64,000 nt of DNA from Burkholderiaceae bacterium (GCA_919902775.1 CAKKRJ010000009.1:62001-126000), one strand, 5' to 3'; shown: positions 51,399-61,495, counted from the first letter of the stretch. Numbers and translations: made by a program. The notes: generated from the sequence alone by a model not told the origin.

Positions 51399-53573
51399 AT
51401 GCAGACCTCCCATTCGTCAGCCCAGCTTCAGTGGGCATTTGAAAAACTGGCACAGGTTCAGGGCGTGGCCCTGGACGGTTTGCGTCTTCAAAGCTGTTTG
51501 CAGCATTTGCCAGAATCGGACGACCCTTTGCATGTGCTGGGCGTGCTGTGCCAGCGCATGGCCTTGGGGGAGCCTGTTATTTTGGCCCTGCCGGACCGTG
51601 CGCAATTGCCTTTGTTGGCCAATCACGAGGTCATGGGGTGGTGCGTCATCGTTGACCAGGATCCCATGGGGCGTTGGCTGGCTTTGGGCACCAAGGGCAC
51701 GGTGCCTTTGCCGTCAAACGGACTGCAACAGCGCTCGGCCATCGTGCCTTTGGCTGTGAGCGATGCCCCATTGTCTGCCCCCGAAAACGGCACCCAGCAG
51801 CTGGGGTTTCAAGACCATGTGAACAGCACATTGCGGCAGTATCGGCCCCGTTTGTGGGAGTCGGTTCTGGCATCGATGTTCATTGGTTTGCTGGCCTTGG
51901 CGACATCGCTGTACAGCATGCAAGTGTATGACCGTGTCATTCCCACCCGCAGTGACTACACCTTGATCGTGCTGTCGGCGGGGGTGGCTTTGTCGGTGTT
52001 GATCGAGCTGGCCATGAAGTACGCTCGCTCCCACATCATGGACCACGTCATCATTGGCCTGGATATCCGCTTGTCGCGTGAAATTTTTCAACGTTTGTTG
52101 CAATTGCGGGTAGACCAGTTGCCGCCCTCGGTGGGCAGCTTGGCCAGCCAGATCCGTGGCTACGAACAGGTGCGCAGTTTTTATACCTCCAGCACCTTGT
52201 TTACCTTGGTCGATTTGCCCTTGGGGATCTTGTTTTTGGTCATCATTGCGGTCATCGGCACACCCATTGTGGCGGTTGTTCCGGCTTTGTTTTCCATTTT
52301 TGCAGTGATGATTGGTTTGTCTGCACGCCGACAGATAGACCAGCTGGCCAAAGAGGGTGCGGCCATCTCCAACATGAAAACAGGCTTGTTGGTGGAGGCT
52401 GTAGAGGGTGTTGAGACCATCAAGGCCGGCTCTGGCGGGTGGAAATTCTTGTCGCGCTGGCTGGGGGTGAATGGCCAGACCATCCAAAACGACTTGAAGA
52501 TGCGCCACACCACGGAGCGCATGAGTTATTTGTCGGCCTCCATTCAGCAAATCAGCTATGCCGGTTTGGTGGCTGCAGGTGCCTATGCCGTGATGCAGGG
52601 CCAAATGACCATGGGTGCCTTGATTGCCTGCTCTATCCTCAGTGGCCGTGTTCTGGCACCGATCTTGGCGTTGCCCGGCGTCATGGTGCAGTACGCGCAC
52701 GCCAAAGCCGCCGCCGACGGCTTGAACAAACTCTACGAACTGAAAACCGATCACCACGGCGTGGAGCGCCCTTTGGTGCCTGGCCATGTGCGCGGGCACT
52801 ATGTGCTGGACGATGTGGAATTTGCCTACGGCTCGGGCAACCCCATGGCCCCCAATCCGGCCGCATTGCAGGTGCCCAAACTTGAGATTCCTGCCGGGCA
52901 GAGAGTGGCCATTTTGGGCCCCATCGGCGCGGGCAAGTCCACCTTGCTGCGCGTGCTTAGCGGCCTGTACCACACGCAAACAGGCCGCGTTCTGCTCGAT
53001 GGTTTGGACATCACCCACATCAGCCGTGAAGTCATGAGCCGTCAGGTGGGGTATTTGCAGCAGGACCACCGCCTGTTCCAAGGCACTTTGCGCGAAAACT
53101 TGCTCATTGGCATGGCCGACCCAGGTGACGACATCATTCAGACCGCCATGAACCGCACGGGCATGGCCCGGTTTGTGGCAGCGCACCCGCGCGGTCTGGA
53201 CCGTCCTATTGCCGAAGGCGGCAAGGGCTTGAGTGGAGGGCAGCGGCAGCTGGTGGCCTTTACCCGTTTGGTATTGACCAATCCCAGCGTGTTGCTCTTG
53301 GATGAACCGACCGCCACCATGGACGACGAACAAGAGCGCCAGTGCTTGCGCGTGTTGGCCGAGGAGGCTTCCAATGGCAAAACCCTGATCGTTGTCACCC
53401 ATAAACCCAGTGTGTTGCCTTTGGTGCAACGCATCATCGTGGTGGCTGGAAATCGCGTGGTGCTCGATGGCCCGCGTGACGAAGTGCTGCAAAAAATCAG
53501 TCAGTCCAATGCATCGGCACAGCCGCCCGCTAACGCAGCGACTCGGGCGTCCACAACAGGGGCCACAGCATGA
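51399..53573 (+). CDS. Type I secretion ABC transporter/ATPase (LapB/HlyB-like)
   Basis: The 724-residue exporter has a degenerate C39-peptidase-like N-terminal domain (residues 1-120, no catalytic Cys in the expected position), a six-helix membrane domain (LASMFIGLLALATSLYSMQV, LGILFLVIIAVIGTPIVAVV) and an ATPase: Walker A GPIGAGKS at residues 507-514, GLSGGQRQLVAFTRL signature, VLLLDEPTATMD Walker B. It would secrete a large RTX-type adhesin or toxin without cleaving a leader. It overlaps the HlyD gene by 4 bases. Confidence 0.93.
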   Translation: MQTSHSSAQLQWAFEKLAQVQGVALDGLRLQSCLQHLPESDDPLHVLGVLCQRMALGEPVILALPDRAQLPLLANHEVMGWCVIVDQDPMGRWLALGTKGTVPLPSNGLQQRSAIVPLAVSDAPLSAPENGTQQLGFQDHVNSTLRQYRPRLWESVLASMFIGLLALATSLYSMQVYDRVIPTRSDYTLIVLSAGVALSVLIELAMKYARSHIMDHVIIGLDIRLSREIFQRLLQLRVDQLPPSVGSLASQIRGYEQVRSFYTSSTLFTLVDLPLGILFLVIIAVIGTPIVAVVPALFSIFAVMIGLSARRQIDQLAKEGAAISNMKTGLLVEAVEGVETIKAGSGGWKFLSRWLGVNGQTIQNDLKMRHTTERMSYLSASIQQISYAGLVAAGAYAVMQGQMTMGALIACSILSGRVLAPILALPGVMVQYAHAKAAADGLNKLYELKTDHHGVERPLVPGHVRGHYVLDDVEFAYGSGNPMAPNPAALQVPKLEIPAGQRVAILGPIGAGKSTLLRVLSGLYHTQTGRVLLDGLDITHISREVMSRQVGYLQQDHRLFQGTLRENLLIGMADPGDDIIQTAMNRTGMARFVAAHPRGLDRPIAEGGKGLSGGQRQLVAFTRLVLTNPSVLLLDEPTATMDDEQERQCLRVLAEEASNGKTLIVVTHKPSVLPLVQRIIVVAGNRVVLDGPRDEVLQKISQSNASAQPPANAATRASTTGATA

Positions 53574-54898
53574 CGACACCTCAACAAGATCCCCGTATGA
53601 ATCCTGAAGCGTCCCAAGCCGCACAACCGGTCATTCAAGCGCACGCAGGGGGTGCCCCAGCACAGACGCAGGCCACCGCCCCGGCGCAGCCCGAGCACAA
53701 GGTCAAGGCGCCCGCCATGGTCAAGCCCCGCACCGTGTCGCACCCTGCGGACATGCCCGAACCTCGCGGTGCCAGCCGCAGCATTTTTATCATGGTGGGT
53801 GGCTTGCTGGCTTTGGTGGGCTGGGCTTCGGTGGCCGAGATCGACCAAGTCACCCGTGCGCCCGCGGTCATCATCGCCGCCGCCCGGACGCAAATTATCC
53901 AGTCACCCGATGCCGGTGTGGTCACCAAAATCCATGTAGAAGAAGGTGAGGCGGTCAAACAAGGGCAGTTGCTGGTCACCCTCGAAAAGGAACGTGCCCA
54001 AGCCGCCGTGGCCGACAGCCAGGCCAAAGTGGCTGCGCTGCGCATCACACTGGCCCGCTTGCAGGCAGAGGTGTATGGCAAACCTTTGAGTTTTGATGCC
54101 AACCTCAAAGCCTATCCTGACTACATCCGCAACCAAACCGATCTGTACAACAAGCGCCAAACGGCTTACAAGGACGACATTCAGTCGTTGCAAAAGATAC
54201 TGAAGCTGGCCAAGACAGAGCTGCGTATCAACAGCGAACTCAAGGTCACCGGTGACGTGAGCCAAGCAGAAATCTTGCGCCTGGAGCGCACGGTGGCCGA
54301 CATTGAGGCGCAAATCAGCAACAAGAGCAACAAGTACTTCCAAGACGCCCAGTCCGAAATGACGAAGGCGCAAGAAGAGCTCAACACCCAAGGCGAACAA
54401 CTGCGTGACCGCAGCCAGTTGCTTGAGCACACCGAATTGATCTCGCCCAGTGCAGGCGTGGTGAACAACATCCGCATGACCACGTTGGGCGCAGTGGTGC
54501 GCCCAGGTGATGTGGTGTTGGAGTTGTTGCCCACAGGGGGAGACTTGGTCGCCGAAGCCAAAATCAGTCCGGCCGATATCGCCTTCATCACTGTCGGTCA
54601 ATCGGCCAGTGTGAAACTTGATGCGTACGACTCGTCGATCTTCGGTGGCATGCGCGGCAAAGTCAGTTACATCAGCCCCGATGTGTTGACGGAAGACACC
54701 AAACAAGGGCCTCACAGCTACTACCGTGTGCGCATCCTCATCAGCGAAGCCGAGTTCAAAGGCCAAAAAGCGGGTGATATCCATTTGCGCCCAGGCTTGT
54801 CGGCCAGCGTGGACATCAAAGCCATGGAACGCACAGTTCTGAGCTATTTGACCAAACCCGTCACGAAAACATTCACCCAATCATTGGGCGAGCGCTGA
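53570..54898 (+). CDS. HlyD-family membrane fusion protein of the type I secretion system
   Basis: The 442-residue adaptor has a Pro/Ala/Gln-rich cytoplasmic N-terminus (about 65 residues), one membrane helix (SIFIMVGGLLALVGWASVAE), a biotinyl-lipoyl-like strand pair (QIIQSPDAGVVTKIHVEEGE and HTELISPSAGVVNNIRMTTL) and a long alpha-helical hairpin between them. A C-terminal beta domain ends VLSYLTKPVTKTFTQSLGER. It bridges the ABC exporter and the TolC-like duct. It ends the T1SS operon. Confidence 0.93.
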   Translation: MTTPQQDPRMNPEASQAAQPVIQAHAGGAPAQTQATAPAQPEHKVKAPAMVKPRTVSHPADMPEPRGASRSIFIMVGGLLALVGWASVAEIDQVTRAPAVIIAAARTQIIQSPDAGVVTKIHVEEGEAVKQGQLLVTLEKERAQAAVADSQAKVAALRITLARLQAEVYGKPLSFDANLKAYPDYIRNQTDLYNKRQTAYKDDIQSLQKILKLAKTELRINSELKVTGDVSQAEILRLERTVADIEAQISNKSNKYFQDAQSEMTKAQEELNTQGEQLRDRSQLLEHTELISPSAGVVNNIRMTTLGAVVRPGDVVLELLPTGGDLVAEAKISPADIAFITVGQSASVKLDAYDSSIFGGMRGKVSYISPDVLTEDTKQGPHSYYRVRILISEAEFKGQKAGDIHLRPGLSASVDIKAMERTVLSYLTKPVTKTFTQSLGER

Positions 54899-55115
54899 AT
54901 GGGTTGTGCCAGCGTTGCCACGGCCTTGATTTGCAAAGGCCGCGCAGGTGTAGAAATGGGATGACCGCCATCCGACGACCTGAAAAGGGTTGGTCGCGAC
55001 CAAGTTGCAGCCCAGCAAGCTAAGGAGAATAAAATTCCGGGAAAATAGTTCTTGTAATTTGGAAGGAGCTGATTTAAAGTGTCAGTCGATTCTTTAAATA
55101 ATAGGGTAATTTCCA
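54899..55115. other. Intergenic gap after the T1SS operon
   Basis: These 217 bases turn AT-rich from about 55020. No hairpin terminator with T-run is obvious after the HlyD-like gene. TTAAATAATAGGGTAATTT just before 55116 is a likely promoter/ribosome region for the next gene. Confidence 0.4.
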
Positions 55116-55508
55116 ATGCTTTCAAATGAAATGGACCATGCTGAGATGGCTGCCCTGATGTCGAATTTGGCAGAGCTACAGCACTGGGAAATTGAGAATA
55201 TGCCGTATATGCGAACCATGACCGGTCGGCATTTGTATTTTGCTACAGCGCAACGTGCCATTGGAGAGGGCGCGCAACTTGAGAGATCGCTTAAAGAATT
55301 ATTCAGTTCATCTCATTTGACTGAGAAAGCTTTGCGCAACAGAATGCAGGACATGATCGGCGATGGTTTATTTGTCAGCATGAGCAGTGATGCGGACTAT
55401 CGAAATAAATACCTGGTGCCTACAGAAAAGTTCAATGAATTTGTATACAAGCATGCAGAACAATGCAGGAAGATATTCAGGAATAATTTTTTGATTTTCC
55501 CGAAGTGA
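55116..55508 (+). CDS. Possible winged-helix (MarR-like) regulator
   Basis: The 130-residue protein is AT-rich in codon use compared with its neighbours. Its C-terminal half has a winged-helix pattern: LFSSSHLTEKALRNRMQDMI as recognition region, GLFVSMSSDADYRNKYLVPT as wing and a following FNEFVYKHAEQCRKIF helix. The N-terminal helices would form a dimer interface. This resembles MarR-type proteins but I cannot assign it firmly. It follows the T1SS and may regulate adhesin export. Confidence 0.55.
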   Translation: MLSNEMDHAEMAALMSNLAELQHWEIENMPYMRTMTGRHLYFATAQRAIGEGAQLERSLKELFSSSHLTEKALRNRMQDMIGDGLFVSMSSDADYRNKYLVPTEKFNEFVYKHAEQCRKIFRNNFLIFPK

Positions 55509-55731
55509 TGTTCGAAATAAATTTCACAATTTTTAATAAAATAATTATTAATATAATGGTGGTCGTTGCCACGTCATCCAGTACCGCCGTTATGTTTAAT
55601 TCTGCGCTATTGCGAAATTCATTTCGAGCCAGCGCCCTGAATTGAATCGAGTTCTTCAGGGACGACTCAATCAGCAAAAAATTGAGTTGGATTAGAATGT
55701 ACAGAATTCTGCAATGTCCAAGGAGCCTGTC
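55509..55731. other. AT-rich gap before the defence island, with two inverted repeats
   Basis: The gap holds CCCTGAA/TTCAGGG (55635-55661) and ACTCAAT/ATTGAGT (55665-55687), just upstream of the antitoxin gene. They are candidate operator sites for the toxin-antitoxin pair. No gene is seen, and the base composition differs from the flanks. Confidence 0.4.
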
Positions 55732-56052
55732 ATGGGGTTTTCTGCCAGCGACGTCGTGCCATTCACGCAAGCACGCTCCCATCTGTCCGAACTGGCCGAC
55801 CAGGCCAAGGCCGGGGCAGAGAAGATCATCACCAAAAACGGTGAGAGCTACGTGGCGCTGATCGACGCCGACCGGCTGGACTACTACCACCGGCTGGAGC
55901 GCGAACGCATTCACCTGCTGTTGATCGACGACGCCAAGCGCGGCCTGGCCGACATCGCAGCGGGCCGCACGGTTGAAGCAGACGCCGCGTTCGACCAACT
56001 GCAACAACGGCGGAAGACCGCCATCAAACTCACCGCCAAACAGCGTGGCTGA
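55732..56052 (+). CDS. Phd/YefM-family antitoxin
   Basis: The 106-residue protein begins MGFSASDVVPFTQARSHLSE, matching the Phd/YefM DNA-binding N-terminus (ARSHLSELADQAKAG, KNGESYVALIDADRL). The extra C-terminal helices make it somewhat longer than usual. I use ATG 55732 with AAGGAG 8 bases upstream; an ATG at 55714 has no such site. The toxin gene overlaps its end. It neutralises the toxin and probably represses its own promoter. Confidence 0.88.
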   Translation: MGFSASDVVPFTQARSHLSELADQAKAGAEKIITKNGESYVALIDADRLDYYHRLERERIHLLLIDDAKRGLADIAAGRTVEADAAFDQLQQRRKTAIKLTAKQRG

Positions 56053-56455
56053 TCCGCTGTATCGGGTCGAGCTGACCGCCAGCTTCTTGGAGCGCCTGGA
56101 CGCCATCGAAGCGTTCTTGGTGGAAGCAGACGCTGGCTTAGCGTTTGATGACTTGCTGGCCGAGCTTCGCACCACTGTCATCCCCAACCTGCGCCGCTTT
56201 CAGCGCATTGGACGGCGCTATTTGGCTAACCCACCCCAGTCTGCCGAGGCGCTGGCGCTGCTGGCGGCCATGCCTGCGGGAGCGCCGGACGCGCTGCGCG
56301 AATACCAGCACGGCGACTATCTGATGCTGTATGTGGCGGTGGATGCAAGCCCCAAGACTGAAGCCACGGTGTACCTGCTGACCATCCGGCATCACCGGCA
56401 GCTTTCGTTTGACTTTGCGTGGCTGTGGCCGTCTGCACCATCGACGTATGACTGA
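56045..56455 (+). CDS. RelE/ParE-family toxin
   Basis: The start is GTG at 56045, giving VADPLYRVELTASFLERLDA; it overlaps the antitoxin end by 8 bases. The 136-residue protein has RelE/ParE features: YRVELTASFLERLDAIEAFL helix pair, central IPNLRRFQRIGRRYLA and C-terminal EYQHGDYLMLYVAVD...VYLLTIRHHRQLSFDF strands. It is longer than most ParE toxins. An earlier open frame at 55973 is not supported by a ribosome site. Confidence 0.85.
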   Translation: MADPLYRVELTASFLERLDAIEAFLVEADAGLAFDDLLAELRTTVIPNLRRFQRIGRRYLANPPQSAEALALLAAMPAGAPDALREYQHGDYLMLYVAVDASPKTEATVYLLTIRHHRQLSFDFAWLWPSAPSTYD

Positions 56456-56571
56456 ACCGAAAAGCTCACTTTTTGAGCCTCCGCGCTTGATATGCTTGCC
56501 AGCATTGCGCGTGGTTCAAAAAGCCGAACGAAACGCCCCCTATTCACCCAAAACAACGACAAGGTTTCAGA

Positions 56572-58137
56572 ATGACGAGTAACCAGCAGCGCGCAGCTTT
56601 GCAAAGCCAAATTTGGAAAATTGCCAATGATGTGCGCGGTGCCGTAGACGGGTGGGACTTCAAGCAATACGTGCTCGGCACCTTGTTTTACCGCTTCATC
56701 AGCGAAAACTTTGCCAGCTACATCGAAGCCGGTGATGAAAGCATCAACTACGCCCGCTTGAACGACATCGTCATCACCCCAGCGGTCAGAGACGACGCCA
56801 TCAAAACCAAGGGCTACTTCATTTACCCCAGTCAGTTGTTTGCCAATGTGGTCGCCACCGCCAACACCAATGAAAGCCTGAACACCGATCTGGCTGCCAT
56901 TTTTTCATCCATCGAAAATTCCGCTTTGGGCTATCCGTCGGAGCGCGACATACGTGGGTTGTTTGCCGACTTCGACACCACCAGCAACCGCCTGGGCAAC
57001 ACCGTCAAAGACAAAAACACCCGTCTGGCCGCTGTGCTCAAAGGCGTGGCCGAGCTTAACTTTGGCGACTTTGGAGGCAGCGATTTCGAGACCAACCAAA
57101 TCGACCTGTTTGGCGACGCCTACGAATTCCTCATCTCCAACTACGCCGCCAACGCCGGCAAATCGGGCGGTGAATTTTTCACGCCGCAGCACGTGTCCAA
57201 GCTGATTGCCCAGCTGGCCATGCACAAGCAAACCAGCGTCAACAAAATTTACGACCCAGCCTGCGGCTCGGGCTCGCTGCTGCTGCAAGCCAAAAAGCAC
57301 TTCGACCAGCATTTGATTGAAGACGGTTTTTGGGGGCAAGAGCTCAACCACACCACCTACAACTTGGCGCGCATGAACATGTTCTTGCACAACGTCAACT
57401 ACGACAAGTTCAACATCGAGCTGGGCGATACCTTGAATGCACCGCACTTTGGAGACGACAAACCGTTTGATGCCATCGTCTCTAACCCACCATATTCCGT
57501 GAAGTGGACTGGCAGCGACGACCCCACCCTGATCAATGACGACCGTTTTGCACCCGCAGGCGTGCTCGCCCCAAAGTCCAAGGCCGACTTTGCCTTTGTG
57601 CTGCACGCACTGAGCTACCTCTCCAGCAAAGGCCGCGCTGCCATTGTTTGCTTTCCCGGCATCTTTTACCGAGGTGGTGCGGAGCAGAAAATCCGCCAAT
57701 ACCTGGTGGACAACAACCATGTGGAAACCGTCATCTCGCTGGCACCCAATCTGTTTTACGGCACCACCATTGCTGTGACGATTTTGGTGTTGTCCAAACA
57801 CAAGGCAGACACCACCACCCAGTTCATCGATGCCAGCGGCCTGTTCAAAAAGGAAACCAACAACAACGTGCTCAAAGATGAGCACATCGACCAAATCATG
57901 GCGGTGTTCGACAGCAAGGCCAACGTGGATCACTTTGCCCGCTCGGTCAGCCACACCGACATTGCCGCCAACGACTACAACCTGTCCGTCAGCAGCTATG
58001 TGGAGGCCAAAGACACCCGCGAAGTGGTGGACATTGCCCAGATCAATGCCGAGCTGAAAACCACCGTGGCCAAGATCGACCAGTTGCGCAAAGACATTGA
58101 CGCCATCGTGGCCGAGATTGAAGGAGGTGAAGCGTGA
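56572..58137 (+). CDS. hsdM: Type I restriction-modification DNA methyltransferase HsdM
   Basis: The 521-residue N6-adenine methyltransferase has an N-terminal HsdM helical domain ([35 protein letters not shown]), the SAM motif [13 protein letters not shown] at residue 228 and the catalytic NPPY at 305-308. A C-terminal coiled coil ([19 protein letters not shown]) binds HsdS. It overlaps the next gene by 4 bases (GTGA). It would methylate its target with an HsdS or half-HsdS partner; see the chimera at 59225. Confidence 0.95.
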   Translation: MTSNQQRAALQSQIWKIANDVRGAVDGWDFKQYVLGTLFYRFISENFASYIEAGDESINYARLNDIVITPAVRDDAIKTKGYFIYPSQLFANVVATANTNESLNTDLAAIFSSIENSALGYPSERDIRGLFADFDTTSNRLGNTVKDKNTRLAAVLKGVAELNFGDFGGSDFETNQIDLFGDAYEFLISNYAANAGKSGGEFFTPQHVSKLIAQLAMHKQTSVNKIYDPACGSGSLLLQAKKHFDQHLIEDGFWGQELNHTTYNLARMNMFLHNVNYDKFNIELGDTLNAPHFGDDKPFDAIVSNPPYSVKWTGSDDPTLINDDRFAPAGVLAPKSKADFAFVLHALSYLSSKGRAAIVCFPGIFYRGGAEQKIRQYLVDNNHVETVISLAPNLFYGTTIAVTILVLSKHKADTTTQFIDASGLFKKETNNNVLKDEHIDQIMAVFDSKANVDHFARSVSHTDIAANDYNLSVSSYVEAKDTREVVDIAQINAELKTTVAKIDQLRKDIDAIVAEIEGGEA

Positions 58138-59228
58138 GTGAGGTGCCACAAGGATTGCCCCTGGGCTACGCTGATCTGCTCAGCGACATCAAGCAGCGGG
58201 TCCGCCACGCCCAAACGCGGGCTGTGCTGGCTGTCAATGCCGAGCTGATCCGGCTTTACTGGGACATTGGCGCGCTGATCGACAAGCGCCAGAAAAAGGA
58301 AGGCTGGGGTGCTGGTGTGATTCCGGGGCTCGCGCGTGACCTGCACAATGAGCTTCCCGAGGAAAAAGGATTTTCTGAGCGCAATATCAAACGCATGCTG
58401 GCCTTCTACCGCGAATATCCGCTGGTGGACTTTGTGCCACAAGCCGTGGCACAAAGCGGCGCAGCCCCAGAAGTGCCACAGGCTGCGGCTCTTTTTCAGG
58501 CGCAGTTGCTGCAAGCCATTCCCTGGGGGCACCACGCAGAGTTGATGGCCAAGGTCAAGGACTTGCCGACCCGACGCTGGTACATGCAAGCCACATTGCA
58601 AAACGGCTGGAGCCGCAACATCTTGGTGATGCAGATCGAGTCTGCCGCCCACCACCGCCAGGGCCGCACCGTCAGCAACTTCGCCAGCCGCCTGCCCGCG
58701 CCCGATTCAGATTTTGTGCAACAAACCCTCAAAGACCCTTATCTGTTCGATTTCCTGACATTGGAACCCGGATTTCACGAGCGTGAACTGGAAACCGGCC
58801 TTGTCGCCCATCTGGAAAAATTCTTGCTAGAGCTCGGCCAAGGTTTTGCTTTTGTTGGGCGGCAATATCACCTTGATATCGGCGATCAGGACTTCTACAT
58901 CGACCTGCTGTTTTATCACCTCAAGCTGCGCTGCTATGTGGTGATCGACCTCAAGCGCGGCGACTTCAAACCCGAATACGCCGGAAAAATCAACTTCTAC
59001 TGCAACGTGGTGGACGACAAGCTCCGCCACGAAACCGATCAACCCACCATAGGCCTGATCCTGTGCCAGCAACCCAATCGCGTGCTGGCCGAATACACCC
59101 TGCGTGGTGTCGATAAGCCGATTGGCGTCTCCAGCTATGAACTCACCCGCGCCCTGCCGGAAAACCTTGGGAGCAGCCTGCCCAGCATTGAACAAATCGA
59201 GCGCGAATTGCAGGGGGACGAGGCATGA
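58134..59228 (+). CDS. DUF1016/YhcG-family PD-(D/E)XK nuclease-like protein
   Basis: The 364-residue protein has the DUF1016 N-terminal helical domain ([37 protein letters not shown]) and a C-terminal nuclease fold: [15 protein letters not shown], then [20 protein letters not shown] with an Asp-X-Lys in place of the usual Glu-X-Lys. Genes of this type are often found between hsdM and hsdS in type I loci. It is coupled to both neighbours by 4-base overlaps. Its role in the complex is not known. Confidence 0.87.
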   Translation: MSEVPQGLPLGYADLLSDIKQRVRHAQTRAVLAVNAELIRLYWDIGALIDKRQKKEGWGAGVIPGLARDLHNELPEEKGFSERNIKRMLAFYREYPLVDFVPQAVAQSGAAPEVPQAAALFQAQLLQAIPWGHHAELMAKVKDLPTRRWYMQATLQNGWSRNILVMQIESAAHHRQGRTVSNFASRLPAPDSDFVQQTLKDPYLFDFLTLEPGFHERELETGLVAHLEKFLLELGQGFAFVGRQYHLDIGDQDFYIDLLFYHLKLRCYVVIDLKRGDFKPEYAGKINFYCNVVDDKLRHETDQPTIGLILCQQPNRVLAEYTLRGVDKPIGVSSYELTRALPENLGSSLPSIEQIERELQGDEA

Positions 59229-61495
59229 GCGGCGTGAACTTTTTGGACAAGCTGCTGGATGGGGTGGCGGTGGAGTGGAAGGCGCTGGGGGAAATAACGA
59301 ACGTCTTACGTGGCAAGCGATTAACCAAGAGCCTGCTCACGGAGGGCGAAAAATTCCCTGTCTACCACGGCGGATTAGATCCGTTGGGCTATTTCACTGA
59401 TTCAAACCGTCCAGCCAACTCTGTGATGATTATTAACGTCGGCGCCTCTGCGGGAACCGTTGGTTATAGCTCTATAGACTTCTGGTCTTCTGACGGCTGC
59501 TTTTGTTTAGAGCACAGCGGTATCTTGAACAATCGCTATTTGTATTTCGCTTTGATTGGGCATCAAAACTTTTTGCGGTCTAAGGTTCGAGTTGCGGGCA
59601 TTCCAACTCTTGATGCCATTGTGGTTGAAAAGCTAAAAATCCCCATCCCCTGCCCAGACAACCCCAAAAAATCGCTTGAAATCCAAGCCGAAATCGTCCG
59701 CATACTGGACAGCTTCACCGAGCTGACCACCGAGCTGACCACCGAGCTGACCACCGAGCTGACCACTCGCAAAAAACAATACAAGCACTATCGCGAGCAG
59801 TTATTGAGTTTTGAGGGTGTGCGCCCACAGTTCAAAGCCATTGAAACCGAGCAGGACGAGAAGACGCTGACCGCCGCTGAAAACAAACAGGCCTTGCTGC
59901 ACCCCAAGCGAATTGAAGAAATTTCGCAGTACATCCTGAATAACTTCCGCCGAAAAACCCACCGCCTGCAGCCGGGGGCTTCTCAGGCAGGAAATGGCTT
60001 TAACGCCATGTTTGCCGTCAGCAGCGTGGACGCGGCCAAGTTGTATTACGAGTCGTTCAAAGACCTGCAGAAGGACAGCCAAACGACACCTCGGCCGCTG
60101 AAGGTGGCCACCATTTTTTCGTTTGCGGCCAATGAAGAGCAAGAAGCGATTGGTGATATTCAGGACGAGAGCATGGAAGTCTCAGCCCTGAACAGCAGCG
60201 CCAAGGAGTTTTTGACCGCAGCCATCGCCGACTACAACGCGCACTTCAAGACCAGCTTCAGCGTGGACAGCCAAGGCTTTCAAAACTACTACCGCGATCT
60301 GGCCAAGCAGGTCAAGGCGGGCGAGATTGACTTGCTGATTGTGGTGGGCATGTTCCTCACGGGTTTTGACGCTCCCAGGCTCAACACCTTGTTTGTGGAC
60401 AAGAACCTGCGCTTCCACGGCCTGATTCAGGCGTTTTCGCGCACCAACCGGATCTTTGACGCCACCAAGACCTTTGGCAACATCGTGACCTTCCGTGACT
60501 TGGAAAAAGCCACGGTAGACGCCATCACCTTGTTTGGCGACACCAACACCAAAAACGTGGTGCTGGAGAAAAGCTACAAGGAATACATGGAAGGCTTCAC
60601 CGACATCGTGACGGGCGAGGCGCGTCGTGGTTACGTCGAGGTGGTGGGTGAGCTGGAGCAGCGCTTTCCTGACCCATCGGCCATCGAGAAAGAGGCCGAC
60701 AAAAAAGCCTTTGCCAAAGTGTTCGGCGAGTATTTGCGCATAGAAAACGTGCTGCAAAACTTCGACGAATTTGCCAGCCTGCGAGCGGCGCAAAGCCTGG
60801 ACGTGCGCGACGCGGTGGCGGTAGAGGCCTTCAAGGCGCAGCATGGGCTGAGCGATGCCGAGTTTGCGGCCATGCAAAGCGTGCGGATTCCCAGCGAGCG
60901 GGCGATTCAAGACTACCGCTCGGCCTACAACGACATTCGCGATTGGCTGCGACGCCAGCGTGAGGGCGGGGCGCCAGAGCAGTCCAGCGTCGATTGGGAC
61001 GATGTGGTGTTTGAGGTGGATTTGCTCAAGTCGCAGGAGATCAACCTCGATTACATCCTCGAGCTGATTTTTGATAACAACAAAAAGATCAAGACCAAAG
61101 CCGCTTTGGTGGAAGACGTGCGCCGGGCCATTCGCGCCAGCTTGGGTAACCGTGCCAAAGAGAGCTTGCTGGTGGACTTCATCAACCAGACAGACCTGAG
61201 CCAGTTCGACGACAAAGCCAGCGTGATCGAAGCCTTCTTCACCTTTGCGCAAGCCGAACAGCTGCGCGAAGCGCAAGAGCTGATCAGCTCAGAAAACCTG
61301 AACGCCGATGCCGCCAAGCGCTACATCGTCCACTCACTCAAGCGCGAATACGCCAGCGACAACGGCACCGAACTCAACGCCATGCTCCCCAAAATGAGCC
61401 CCTTAAATCCGCTGTACCTGACCAAAAAGCAAACCGTGTTTCAAAAAGTGGCCGCGTTTGTGGAGAAATTTAAGGGGGTTGGTGGAAGGGTGTAG
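59225..61495 (+). CDS. HsdS(N-half)-HsdR(C-half) chimera
   Basis: One uninterrupted 756-residue frame. Residues 1-198 are one HsdS half: a target recognition domain ([40 protein letters not shown]) and a conserved helix with four ELTT units and [17 protein letters not shown]. From about residue 200 it becomes Hsd[40 protein letters not shown] and helicase motif [10 protein letters not shown] at 402-409, then the helical C-terminal domain. Missing: second TRD, PD-(D/E)XK nuclease and helicase domain 1 with Walker A. It cannot translocate or cut as classical HsdR. Confidence 0.85.
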   Translation: MSGVNFLDKLLDGVAVEWKALGEITNVLRGKRLTKSLLTEGEKFPVYHGGLDPLGYFTDSNRPANSVMIINVGASAGTVGYSSIDFWSSDGCFCLEHSGILNNRYLYFALIGHQNFLRSKVRVAGIPTLDAIVVEKLKIPIPCPDNPKKSLEIQAEIVRILDSFTELTTELTTELTTELTTRKKQYKHYREQLLSFEGVRPQFKAIETEQDEKTLTAAENKQALLHPKRIEEISQYILNNFRRKTHRLQPGASQAGNGFNAMFAVSSVDAAKLYYESFKDLQKDSQTTPRPLKVATIFSFAANEEQEAIGDIQDESMEVSALNSSAKEFLTAAIADYNAHFKTSFSVDSQGFQNYYRDLAKQVKAGEIDLLIVVGMFLTGFDAPRLNTLFVDKNLRFHGLIQAFSRTNRIFDATKTFGNIVTFRDLEKATVDAITLFGDTNTKNVVLEKSYKEYMEGFTDIVTGEARRGYVEVVGELEQRFPDPSAIEKEADKKAFAKVFGEYLRIENVLQNFDEFASLRAAQSLDVRDAVAVEAFKAQHGLSDAEFAAMQSVRIPSERAIQDYRSAYNDIRDWLRRQREGGAPEQSSVDWDDVVFEVDLLKSQEINLDYILELIFDNNKKIKTKAALVEDVRRAIRASLGNRAKESLLVDFINQTDLSQFDDKASVIEAFFTFAQAEQLREAQELISSENLNADAAKRYIVHSLKREYASDNGTELNAMLPKMSPLNPLYLTKKQTVFQKVAAFVEKFKGVGGRV
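59720..59767. repeat. 12-bp tandem repeat in the HsdS half
   Basis: Four GAGCTGACCACC units (the last ends ACT) encode (ELTT)4. EcoR124-type HsdS proteins have two or three TAEL units at the same place, where copy number sets the spacing between half-sites. Here there is only one TRD before the repeat. Confidence 0.92.

Noticed and set aside
59225..61495. Reading the chimera as two separate genes with a lost stop
   Set aside because: There is no stop or start near the junction at 59810-59835, and the HsdR part lacks its own first half, so a simple stop-codon loss cannot explain it. A deletion or assembly error is still possible and is stated in the finding.
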